Source of the DNA: Ignelater luminosus
Taxonomy: Eukaryota > Arthropoda > Insecta > Coleoptera > Elateridae
Assembly: GCA_011009095.1 (NCBI GenBank)
Contig: VTPC01091010.1
Coordinates: 16,612 to 80,611, forward strand
Length of the DNA: 64,000 nt
Direction: 5' to 3'
Part shown: positions 48,702 through 60,100 of the stretch, piece after piece
Numbering within the stretch: the stretch's first letter is position 1
How the letters are laid out: each line of letters begins with the position of its first letter
Translations under genes and position numbers: made by a program
The notes under the pieces: generated by a model
What the model was told of the DNA's origin: nothing
Seen by the model: only the letters and a program-made list of their open reading frames with translations
Database searches by the model: none

Positions 48702-51700
48702 ATCACATCACGAAATTATTTTTTTAATAAAATATTAATTAGGGAAAAGAAATTGATATTAATTTGATAAATTTAGTAAAGGGTTTTTGTTTTTAATTTT
48801 CACAAATAATTAAGCACGTTTGGGCATTTCAATTGACATAAATTTAGCTTGAATTATCGCTGTGTGCCTTTCAATAACTGACGTAATTATCTATTCAATT
48901 GACGTTTCACAACATTCAATACCACCACCTAGATTTAATTAAAATATATACAGGGTTCGTCACAACATTTTATTGTTTTGTCTCCAATTAATTAGTGTAA
49001 TGCGATATATCTTAACATAGATTAACAGGTTCAATGTAGGCACTTAATGAAACCAGCATTGTTTTACAATTGTTTTAAATGAAATACTATAGTCTCGTTT
49101 AATTACAAGTGAATGGATTTAAAAAAACAAGAAAATCTCTGCAGTTATGAGATGTCAATCTTTGTACTTTTCAGAATATAGCGTATAAAGAAAATTTCAA
49201 GGAACTTGAAAGGTAGGGGTTACAATAGTGACATAATTCATTTAATTAACTTTGGCAGTGGAAATACATTAAGTCAATTTTTTTGTAGTACTGCGGAGGT
49301 CGAGTCGCAAATCAGTAGTATAAATGGTGCTTGGCACTATAGTTCTTCAAAAATTTCAAGATTTTGTCTTCTAATCAAAGTCAGAAAACCTTTAAAGTGG
49401 TTTTCATCAAGGTGAAATAGAATAAACTTATTAAGTTCTTTCTTTGAGATCGTCTTATCAGGAAGAAGAAAATATAACTAACGCAAGCTTGCTCCCGAAG
49501 AAAAATCTACGTCAGTGATAATTGTTAAACATCATACAGAGTCAAATTCTAATATTTTTCTAATCTATGTTAATTTATAATTTCATTCAATGTAAATGAG
49601 AACATTTTTGATCTTGATCCAAAATTTAAAAAAAGGCAAGACAAATAAAAAGGATTTATTTGATAACATTTTTGAAAACAAAAAGCAAGTACATAAAAAG
49701 CTTGTTCTGTGTCTGTAAACTAAACAGACCCAAGCGTTAATCGATGAGATTTCCAGTGATCCTTCGAAGAATTTGTGCTTAAAAAACCTTGCGAGTTTGT
49801 TGCTTACCGTTTATATCTTTGAGACTATTTTGAAAGTTGTCGGCAGAAAAGATCGGTTCTCATCGAAGATCTCACAGTCACTTGAATACTTTAACTTTTG
49901 CTTTACTATGATTCTGAACGTATATGATAACGAGCACAAGCACATTTTGTGGCTTCTGTGATGTACGCTCAAGAACATTTTGATAGAGTTTGACTGATTA
50001 GCTAAAGAGCTTCTCTAAGTACACTATTAGGCAATAATATCTACTGGTTGATTTGGAAACTCTGCTGTAAAGCCAAACTTAAGTAAGGACACGTTCAGAA
50101 TGTATATTGCGTATTATGTATAGTTGCGAAAAATCTCACCATTTTCGATGAGATACCGTAGAGCACAGCTGAGTGTAGTCTAAAATAAATTTTTCAATGT
50201 TAAGAGATAAAAAATGAATAAAGTCTAGTAAGCTCCTCAAGGTTTTGAGAATAGTAAACGTATCTTCAGCCCGCAAACGCTATAACTCTCCACCTTCTTT
50301 ACTGGTCGTTGCTTTTACCAGAATTAATAAAATGGAAAATGCTTGGTGATGAGTATCAAGACGTATTTTTGATGAAAGGAAGGAAATAGTAGCAAAAAGA
50401 ACTTTATTTGGTTATCTCGCCACTTTCTTGTCATTCGATAGTACTAAAAATAAAAGAAAATGTACCTATTATTAGTAACTGAAAATTTTGTAAATTTGCA
50501 AAACACAATCTCTTGTTCATACTGTGGTAGAATCACATTTTTCCTGAATCATGCAAAACTTTTTATTCTACTATCATTAAAGATAAAACAGACGTACCCA
50601 TATCAGTTTAAAGCTATAATAATCGTTGTACATGAATGTTTTATCTACCGTATCCATGTATCAATTTGGTTTGTTTTGGCCAATATTTTCCAAAAGCGAG
50701 AACTGTCGTATTGTATGTTTTGACGTACTAGTTCTACTAACTTTTGAAGAGATGTATACTGCTCCAAGTGATACCTGCTGTTTTTTAACCGTCTGACCTA
50801 GTTTGTTCAAGACTTTCTTTTCCAACATCTACACTCTTAAATCCATGGCCTATTCTGCTTGGAATATTATCACCTGTAACAGTTTTCCAAGAAACTTTTA
50901 TTAAGAGTACTTTTGAGTTCGTGTTTGAAATGTTTGAAGCAAGTTGAGGATGTGATTAAGTTTTGTAGCAAATTCAATAGAAAAATACTTTTGGCTAATG
51001 ACTTGACTAATTTAAATTTAAACTACCTAAGAGTCTCTGAAAAAAATGTACGGAAAGAATTGGAAAAACTGCAGTGTTAATAAAGGGATTTTGCCAAAAT
51101 GGCTAATCAACATTTTTTTCTGTGTTTTGAATGCCGGGTGCATGAAATTCGTTTTGAATTTACATGTTTTACACGTAATTTATTCTTAAGAAACGCAAAA
51201 CAAAAGTTTATAGATCACTACTGTAAGTCATAGATTACGTTAGTTTTGATTCATTAGCAGTGTATAATTATAATTCGCTGGTATGAGTTTAACAAGGTTG
51301 TGTGTGGAAGTACGTGAAACTTCGTTATAACTCTCGTCAACAATTTTGCTTTCACTTTGATTGAATGAACTGATTTGATATTCCAATTAATTAAACTCTA
51401 GATTTGCCTCGTTTGCAATAACACTAGTAATAACTTCCATAGGTTCATAAAGGAGTTAATACAATAAGTAAAGCTACTAACTGTAATATTACAATCATCA
51501 ATTGAGCAGCTGTTTCAAACGGTGTCGATTTTACTCTGTTGAAATGGATCAGCACGAAAATAAACCTGACGTATGTTCTACTTGAACAGACTATAAGTCT
51601 GTGAACTTGAATTTACATTGCGATTTGTAAAACGGGGTTCAACACCCCAACACTCCACCCCCAAAGGGGTTTTAAGGTCAGGGTTAGCATCCCCTAACGG

Positions 51701-53246
51701 GTGGCGGTTCAGCACGGGTTTTATTTTCTCCCGTTTCGTCGTCCTGGCACAATTGAGTTTGTGCACGTGGAGTGTACGGTTTCGCTTCTGGTCATCTGTT
51801 AAAAAATTTAATTGAATGAATTTAGATCGAATTTTTTATTAGAGGGATGTCTGCGACATTCTGAATTATATAAGTTGAAAACTTGATGAAAAATTGCGTT
51901 ATTTACTTCTTTTTTGTTTGCTCGTTTCGTTTTGTACATTTTGTAGCGAAGCTTTTTTGTTCGAGGGCATATCGGGGTCAGAGTGAAGAATTATTTGTTT
52001 AAACTTTTAGCAAGACGGGAAATTAAAATGATTCCATTTATTTTTGGAAAAAACGAATTGAGTGTAAAAGTTAGTCACAATAAAAAGTATTTCAGTGGGA
52101 AGATTATTTACTGCTTAATAATTACTTTATTTATTGATCAACTGCTCTCGACTGTTCTTATGTGCTATTGTTTGATGCTCTTTATAGTTGCATGTGCAAC
52201 ACCATAAATAATGTTTATGCTACCTACTTTACAGTCCAGTTGTTCTAATTCCTCGTTTATGACTATCGATAAAACGTTTATCTTTTGACACTTATAGTGT
52301 TAATAAAACTCTGCACCTTGAGCAATTTCGTCAAAAATAATTTTCGTAGTCTTTTTCCTCCGTTGTTGAATTTAAATAATTAATTTAAAAAGATTAATAT
52401 CAACATCAGTAACATAGAAATAGTGCGCAAAGTTAATGAAGTTCATAATCGTTAAAAGTTTATCTTAGAACTACCACTCTAGAGCCTAAATGATATGTAA
52501 ATTAATCTTCAAACATTTCCATTAACACAGTTTGCTGTGTAAGTTAATCTTTGCGTGGAGATCTCTTGTCATTTCTACTTTATAGAATGTCTCAGTTTTG
52601 ATAATTATAGAATTATTAACATACTTAAAACATAACAAAGCTTTCAGTGACATTCTTGTTTTAAAAATAAAAGAAGGAAGCTAATAATAGTCGAAATTTA
52701 ATTGCAGTGTCAATTTAGACGGTGCACATTAAAAAATTAAATAAATTAATAAATTACGACCGTCCATAAATGGAAAACTGCTATTAGTTTTTTGTTTTTC
52801 ATTTTAATGTGTAATTAAAAATAAAAATGCAAAAAAATGTAAATATTTAATAATGCCAATTTAACCTTTTGAAATATTGATTACTTTCACTTCATTAAAA
52901 TTTCTGTTAAGGCGTATACAACACACTAAGCTTGTTATGCGTGTTGCCTATTTACATTTAAATATGACTTGGTGGTGTAAATGTAGATTTGAATAAAAAT
53001 GTCTTGACTTGAGGGTAATATTGTTGCAGAAGTCATTTACTCTTTATTGTTTATAAGTAATATTGATGTAATTTGAGTCATTTAAGTTGAATTTTTTTAT
53101 GACAATCAAGAAACTTTATGCTGCAAAAGTGCAAATTCAAGTTCCTTAATTCTCTTGAAGCAGACATTAGTTTGGTTACTTTCAGAGCCACTAAATGAGC
53201 ATTGTATAGTTTTGAAAGTGGTCGGACTTTGATTAATTTTGTAAGT
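48702..53246 (+). other. Intronic sequence with a lone element terminus and one GC-rich island
   Basis: A TA-CAGGGTTCG terminus at 48951 has no partner nearby. Between 49100 and 51500 there are several medium open frames without motifs. A GC-rich island is listed at 51632-51790. After it the sequence is AT-rich again. Confidence 0.5.
51632..51790. other. GC-rich island of unknown nature
   Basis: This 160-bp stretch is far richer in G+C than its surroundings and contains many CCCC/GGGG runs, including CCCCCAAAGGGGTTTTAAGG and CCCCTAACGGGTGGCGG, which can form short hairpins. Both strands are open over much of it (minus strand KTPLGVECWGVEPRF), but I recognise no family, and there are no good splice signals. 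It may be a fragment of a mobile element or a structured sequence. Confidence 0.3.
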
Positions 53247-53254
53247 CAGCTATA

Positions 53255-53420
53255 CTCCAACACGAGTTGGGCTTCTTCACCTTTTAATTTAGATCAGCTA
53301 TATTCGAACATGGATTGTGCTTTGCCTTCCATCAGGTCCTCTTTGGTGGACTAGAATGAGGCTTCGCCCTCTATCGAACTACATACAAGAATGCAATTGG
53401 GCTTTGCCGTCCATCTTTTG
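53255..53420 (+). repeat. Minisatellite, 41-48 bp unit, four copies
   Basis: The motif TTGGGCTTTGCC.TCCAT recurs in diverged form at 53267, 53315, 53356 and 53397 (spacing 48, 41, 41). The first two are preceded by CAGCTATA.TC.AACA. The units keep no common reading frame. Confidence 0.65.
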
Positions 53421-54085
53421 AAGCGAGCATACAAAAAATCGAGGTCACTTGAAGGCTATTCTTTACTATTACCAATAACCAAAGTTCTTTTTCCATACGA
53501 CAAACCCTTCCAGAGATGTAGGATACCTGCCAAAAAAGACGAACAGTGGTAGCGCGTGTTCCTTCTCAGTACCACTATCTGCTTGGTTTGCCATAATTAC
53601 ACCAAACGGTCGAAACCTGCAAGGACTGCGTGGTTCATTTCTACCAAAACTTATTGCATTAGAATTAAGTCTAGATAATCTTGAATTTTACTAGTTTTTT
53701 CATTTCAAATCAAAATGCGTTTGAAAGAACTGTGAATTGCTCGCCAGTAGCATTGTATGATCCTGAGCGCGTGCTGCTGAATTTATCAATCTAAAGCAAT
53801 ATTTTTGTTTTCGCAAAAATGCTTTATTAGCATTTCTAAAGGTTATTGTTCATTTTGAGCTATTTCTAGTAAATCATAAAAAGTAGAGTTTCATTAACAA
53901 GGTTTTTGACTGGCCGTGGACGGATTTCTTCGACAGAATTTTTGCATGGTAAACTCCTTCTATGTACCTTCGTATTTAGTATTGAAACCGTGAGAACTTG
54001 GTGGATCACTAAGAAGCACTCTCCCTAAAGGAAAAGATATTTATAATCAAATGATCAATATCGTTTTTGTTTCGCCTTTTCTAAG
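53421..54085 (+). other. Intronic sequence, no gene recognised
   Basis: AT-rich, slightly GC-richer at 53500-53640 (ACAGTGGTAGCGCGTGTTCC). No motif, repeat or exon signal was seen. Confidence 0.4.
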
Positions 54086-54909
54086 TATACAGGATGTACC
54101 GGAAATTTATGTTAATACGTATGTGTGTTGCTGAATTCTCTGTTTAGAAATAATTGAAAAACGTCTGGTTCATACACGTTAAGTGCCAAAAAGATAGTCT
54201 TTGTAGTACTCTTTATGTCAGAGGTGGCCAAACTTGACGCGAGGAGACAAATATGAATGCGAAGGTGTTTTGTCGTTATACGAGCCAAGTTTGTCCAAGA
54301 TGAAGCCATGACAACAAACTATGATTGTTTAAATAGAAACGTTTTTCTTAAACATCTCAATTATGCAATTTTGGCACTTAAGCTTGTTTAAACCGGACAC
54401 TTTTCAATTATAGAAATTTCTGTAGAGGAATAGTTTTTGATATACCGCATATACTGCCTCACAAATCTTTGTTGGAGATCTTAACACATTTCCTTGGAAA
54501 TAAAATAAAAAAACTTTTGCAATCTGCATTCAGATTGGCAGGGAATGGCTTCTTTAAATCCTTCGAGTAAAATCGAATTTCCAGAAATGTCTTGTTTCCA
54601 GTATCTCCAAAGCAAGACACTTTACTGAAATTATAATATAATATATAATTCTTTTTATTGATTGTTGAGACCGTCATAGAGACCGGGGAAATAGTCAAAA
54701 TTGATCGTCCAGTATCTCAAAAACTGTTTACATTTAGAAAAGGTTATAAGAATAATCTCGTGGTAGGTACACTTACTGATGTCTATTTCCAGGATATCAT
54801 CTCGTATTAAAAAATTATTATCTGGCCATATTTTAAAAGTTCTCGAGAAATCTTCCCTTAAAGTGGTCCAATATATGCGGTGCAAGTTTTTTCTGAGACA
54901 CTTTGTATA
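54086..54909. mobile_element. 0.8 kb terminal-inverted-repeat element
   Basis: TATACAGGATGTACCGGAAA at 54086 and, inverted from 54909, TATACAAAGTGTCTCAGAAA share about 14 of the first 20 positions. The pattern is that of CAGGGTGT-ended mariner-like elements with worn ends. Open frames within (54112-54309 and 54459-54885, minus strand) show no transposase motif. The non-LTR retrotransposon starts about a dozen bases beyond its right end. Confidence 0.45.
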
Positions 54910-55029
54910 CCTGCATGTTGAGATTATAATAATAATAACATAGGTTTATTTACTCCAAAAATACAAACGGCTTAAGCCCTTTACATGTACTTGGATAATA
55001 CTAAACTATGAATATAAATAATAATTAAA

Positions 55030-57079
55030 TCACAGATATAGTTTTTTTATAATTGCTTTACATGTATCAGAATAAATATCATAATTCACAAATAATTTAT
55101 TTGCTGTAATTAGAGCCACATTAAAAGGTGTAGTACAAGTTGGTACGGAGAACAAAAGATTCCTGTAGGTGTGTCTTAGTCGCATATTCGGTACCTTGAT
55201 TCTAATAATCTCCAGTAACTGGGGAGCATCAATCTGATTATTTAATAATTTGTAAACAAAAACCCCATATTTATCTCTCTTCTTTTTGCTAGTGTTATAA
55301 CACTACGGTTATGGCTTTCCCCAATCTGTTGCAATGGGTTCAAATAAGAAATTTTAATAGGATATGTTGGGTAGATTCCGGTGTTTTTTTTTTGTAAAGC
55401 CATCTTGCAAATACTTTTTGAGCCCTTTCTATTTTGTCTATGGCTGTATAAGAGGTTGGACTCCAAATCATTACTGCATTTTCAAGCGATGACCTTACAT
55501 AAATGTAGAACAGATTGCACAGAAGCTTACTGTTTGTAAAATTGGTAGTATTTCTTATGAGAAAGTAAAGATTCTTATAGCTTTTTGCAACTATTTTTTT
55601 TATATGCGTTTCAAATGTGAACTTACTAGTAAATATTACTTCTAGATCCTTTATTTGATCTTTGTGAACAATTGGTACATTGCTGATCAAAAAGCTGTAT
55701 TGAACTTTTGTTTTTGCTGTACTGTAGTTTACTATACAGCATTTATTTATATTTAGTTCGAGATCGTTGTCTTGAAACCATCTTACGACACTGCTGATGT
55801 CTTTTTGTAGTCTTACACAGTCCATTACATTATTCACAGCCCTGAATATTTTGAAATCATCAGCATAAAGTAAACACTGCGATTTACTCACTGCACTAGG
55901 TATGTCATTAATGAACATATTGAAGAGAAGTGGTCCTAGACACGAGCCTTGTGGTACTCCCGAAGTTGGAACGTATATGGAGGATGACGTAGCGTTTAGT
56001 GACACATAATTGTTTCTGTTGCACAAATAAGACCGTATAAGTTTTATTGAGTTTGAACTAAGACCAAATGCATGCAACTTTATTATTAATATGTCAAATG
56101 AGACAGAATCAAATGCCTTACTTATGTCCGTGTATGCACTAAGAACTTGCCCTCCTCCTGAGATGTTGGATAATACATATTCTGAAAATATTGCTAGATT
56201 GGTAACTGTGCTCCGTTTCTTCACAAAGCCATGTTGGTATATTGATATTGAATTTTCGATGTGACTGTACATTTGGTTGAACAGTATTTTTTCAAAGATT
56301 TTCGCCATTACTGATATTACTGAAATAGGACGATAATTACAGATACTGGAAATATCGCCATTCTTATGTATGGGTATTATTTTTGTTAGCTTCCACATGC
56401 TCGGGAATTCTCCGTCCACTATAGCCATGTTAATAATCTTCATCGGTGGATATTTGAGAATATCGGAACAACCTTTTATGATGAAACATGGTATGTTATC
56501 AGGACCTGCAGATGATTTAGATTTCAATGTGCTAATTGCTTTTTCAACATCTTTTCATCTACCAAATTGAAGTTAAAAAGATCCAGTTTATAGTCTACAT
56601 TAGATAAGTTCTTGCTNNNNNNNNNNGTTATTCTGGCTTTGCTTGTACACAGATTTAAAGTACGTAGCAAATGCTTCTACGATTTCCGTACTAGAACAGA
56701 ATTTATTATTATGGTAGCTCATTTCGAGTGGTATTCTACTGTTACCTTTCTGTTCCTTTAGATAATTATGCAAATTTTGGGGTTTAAATGCAATTTGTTC
56801 TTCAGATTTATTTACAAAATTTGTAAAAGCATCATTGATTAATGCTTTTAACGCCGTAGATATTTTTCTAAGATTTTTCCTTAGGTCTTCACATTGCAAA
56901 TTATGCGTTATTTTCCTATGGAGGTGTTTCTTCTCTCGGATCTTCTTTTTAATCTCCATAGTAAACCAGGATGGATATCTACTTTGATAGATCACCTTCC
57001 TTGGAACAAAATCTAGAATTACTTTATTAATTTTTTGGTAAAACGTTTCAATAGTTATAGCCACAGAACAGAAGTACAT
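55030..57079 (-). pseudogene. Reverse transcriptase of a non-LTR retrotransposon, frameshifted
   Basis: The linker (57079-56600, with YPSWFTMEIKKKIREK) leads to the reverse transcriptase, open from about 56556 to 55340. The family's landmarks are in order: SSAGPDNIP, then NYRPISVISVMAKIFEKIL, AYTDISKAFDSV with the first catalytic Asp, SGVPQGSCLGPLLF, and LLYADDFKIF with the catalytic YADD box. The C-terminal part (KRREINMG, then in another frame LLNNQIDAPQLLEIIR and RLRHTYRNLLF) ends at 55030. Breaks are a one-base loss in an A run near 56553, a slip in the T run at 55383-55394, a two-base GA gain near 55275, and probably another near 57085. A 10-N gap lies at 56617-56626. The catalytic residues remain, so decay is moderate. 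The enzyme copies element RNA into DNA at the target site. Confidence 0.9.
56617..56626. other. Assembly gap of 10 N
   Basis: It lies inside the linker between the missing endonuclease and the reverse transcriptase. The true length is unknown, so the frame across it cannot be judged. Confidence 0.9.
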
Positions 57080-57180
57080 CCAAAAATGTATTGAGTAATT
57101 GAAACATCGTTGGACATATCAAAACCATGTCGGTATAGTCGGTCAAATTTTGGTTTACCATGTTTGAAAATTTTATTTCG

Positions 57181-60100
57181 GGGCACTTTTTATTCCGACT
57201 CTGATGTTCAGACTAACATTTTTGTAAACACGTTTGATATTGAGATACTTTAATGTTTAGGCTTTGTTGTGAATAGCAAATTTTGTGTCCAAACTTTTTC
57301 AATCTTGAATTCATCATTCATCAATCGCTAGGATAGAGATTTGGCCCTTCTATTAGAATATGATAAGTTGTGGATCCAATTTCTGGCATTGGAGATACCA
57401 ACTTTGAAGATTTTGGCATTTTCTGATACGATTCATAAATGAAATTAAGAAAGAATAGCTTGAATTTTACAATATTGATAACAAGCTGTTAAATTACACG
57501 GACATAAAGTTAACTAAAATTCTAGTGGTAATAATAATTAATCATAGACTATTTTATCAAACGATTTAATTAATTTTTATTTCTGAGTAGATTAAAGATG
57601 TTGCAGTAAGAACAGCCAAGCCTTTGTTTTTACTGCAATTAAAAAAAGATACATAAATTGAATTGATAAGCGTTTGACTAACGGTTACAAAAAAACAATT
57701 GACAATCGAAATTAATTCTATCCTTGAAAAATATGCGTTTTAAATGAATTTATTTATGTTTATTTTATTTACAACAATAATAACAAGATTCAAGGAAGTT
57801 GTATAGATTTTATTAATAAATAATAAAATTGAAAAGGTTTTTAATTAAAAAAAACAGTTGAAATGTGTTTATTTTAAACAAAAAATACGATATGTTTTTT
57901 ATCATATCGCTATTTAGAACCATTTGATTACAGTTATCTTATCATCTAATGTCGCTTGAAAAATTAAATTGAAGTTAAATATGAAGCAATTTGTTTTTCG
58001 CTGTTTTTCTGTTTTAATAGAATCAATTAATGAGAAATTATCTGGGAGTGCAAGTCTTAAAAAAAAAGGATGGTATACATATGAAGGTAAACCGACAAAA
58101 AATTAGTTAAAGCTCTTATAATAGTATATTAATTATGTTTTTCATGATTAGATTAAGTACTCAAAGGGGAAAGCACTCAATTACACCTTAAGAAAATTTA
58201 ATTTCTCCTGCGCACTTAACTCGCTTCATATTTTTTTTATGCCTGCAAAATACATAAAATTGAATCATTCGTTACAATATTCAAAATGGCACCGCATGCT
58301 TAAACTTCTATAAATTTTTTGAATTACATGATGCAATTTTGTGTTTTCAAAGAAAGCTTTTTGTTGTAGAACAAAACTTTCTAATTGAAGTGCCGACATA
58401 CTTTAGCTTTTACAGAGTGCCATCAACTGCCGTGTCATTGCTATTTTATTTTTTAATTTATTTTATGAAAAAATTGTAGTCATTATAAAATTAAATAATT
58501 TTATGTTATTAATTAATATGTATTCAACATAACCTACCAAATCAAGGTTGTTTATACGTCTAGCGTGCGTTTACGTGTCTGGACATTTTTCAGATCTTTG
58601 AACTCCACAATCGATAGTTGTAAAAATTATACGGTTTTCCGTAATAGATTATGAGAATCGTGACGTAATACGACCTTGCACTCATCGTTCAATCGCGCCA
58701 ATTATGTCGGCTTTATTGTGTATTCCATTCAGGCAACATTGATTTAGTAACTTGTTTGTCTCCAAGATTCTTTTGCCCATTGATTTTATTGGGTGGATAG
58801 AATTACTTTCTGATGGTTATGTATCCGATGTTCTTTTTCATTTCTTTCTACATTTATAACGATTTACTCAAAACACGATTTGATTAGTAGGGCTGATGTT
58901 TTTGCGTTCGAAAATAGAGAAAGATATTGTGAAAACAGGTCAAAATAAGGTCTTTAAGTTTTATTGAAAGTATTATACAGGGTACTTTTGAAATACAAAC
59001 ACAAGTTATGTATCTTGGAAAATATATTAGAATTCTCAACTTGTTTTGTTTGCAATTTTATATTTATATTAACATTCCCTCCTATTAGAAAAATACACAC
59101 ACAAAAGCAACAACAAAAGAAAATTTAATAAGCAACACTAACCTTAATAAGACTTACAGCCCATATGATTTTACTAATTTGTTACCTCTTCGAAATCCAA
59201 TAATGCGTAACGCACACGGATCAATATTTTAATAATTCTTCAAAAGTTTCCTGTTTTCATTGTTAGCATACTGGATACTGGCTGGTGATTCATCTTCTTA
59301 ATTGGGTTTATTTATTTAGTATATTGTAGTCAAAAAATGATAACAATATCAGTATAAATGTGGTTGTGAGATTTTTCCATTTCGGTTTGATTGCTGCAAG
59401 CAAAATTGGAAAAGAGCCACGCAACATATGTAAAATTTATAATTATTCTAACATTGATATGGAGAAATCAGCCCCAAAGACCTCTGCAGAATTCTTGTAG
59501 ATTTCCTTTATCAGTGAATAGTAGGTACAGATTTTTAATCGTCCTTTCGAATTGCGTTCCGATTTGTACGTTCATTTCAAAGAAAAATTGAATATTATTC
59601 TGCATGCCAATCTTGAATGTACACAGGCTGCTTTTTTGTTTGCTTACACAAACGCAAAATCTTTCCTTCAATCAATGCAAGACTAATTTCCTCCAATTTA
59701 ACAGTAAATTTCTATATGAGTTAAACGAATTCTTCAAATTACAGCATTGCTGCATTGTCATCACACGCAAAATTTATAATTCGCATTGTTTCCACGGCAT
59801 TATGACCAAGTTTGAACTTTGTATGACAATATCACGCAGTTTATGTTTTATTCATAGTTCACTTTAAGTCTCGATAAATCAAGTAGTAGGGTAAAGGAAA
59901 CTGGTTTGGTGATATACATTATTTGGTAATATATTTGATTTATTTTCTAGCTAATTTGTATTTCTACAGTCCCCTTTTATATTTTGCCAAAATTTAAAAC
60001 ATTTTTCTCAACAAACGAATTTAGTGATGAAACATTAAACTTTGAAAACTCATAAGTAATAATATAAGTATCAACGAATTTGGTATCGTCTAGTTGACCA

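Larger units (their letters stand above)
54921..57180 (-). mobile_element. 5'-truncated non-LTR retrotransposon (Jockey/CR1 group)
   Basis: On the minus strand the order is a linker region, reverse transcriptase, C-terminal domain, stop at 55030-55032, a short 3' untranslated region with GGAGTAAATAAACC (a possible polyadenylation signal), and a TTAT/ATT-repeat tail near 54922-54941. The endonuclease domain that should lie at the 5' side is missing. Weak similarity to the linker start fades by about 57170, so the copy is truncated as usual for these elements. The simple-repeat tail fits CR1/L2- or Jockey-like elements, but the clade is not certain. No target-site duplication was identified. 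Confidence 0.75.

Noticed and set aside
56370..56570. Plus-strand open frame over the reverse transcriptase
   Set aside because: It is antisense to a recognisable reverse transcriptase and has no motif of its own.
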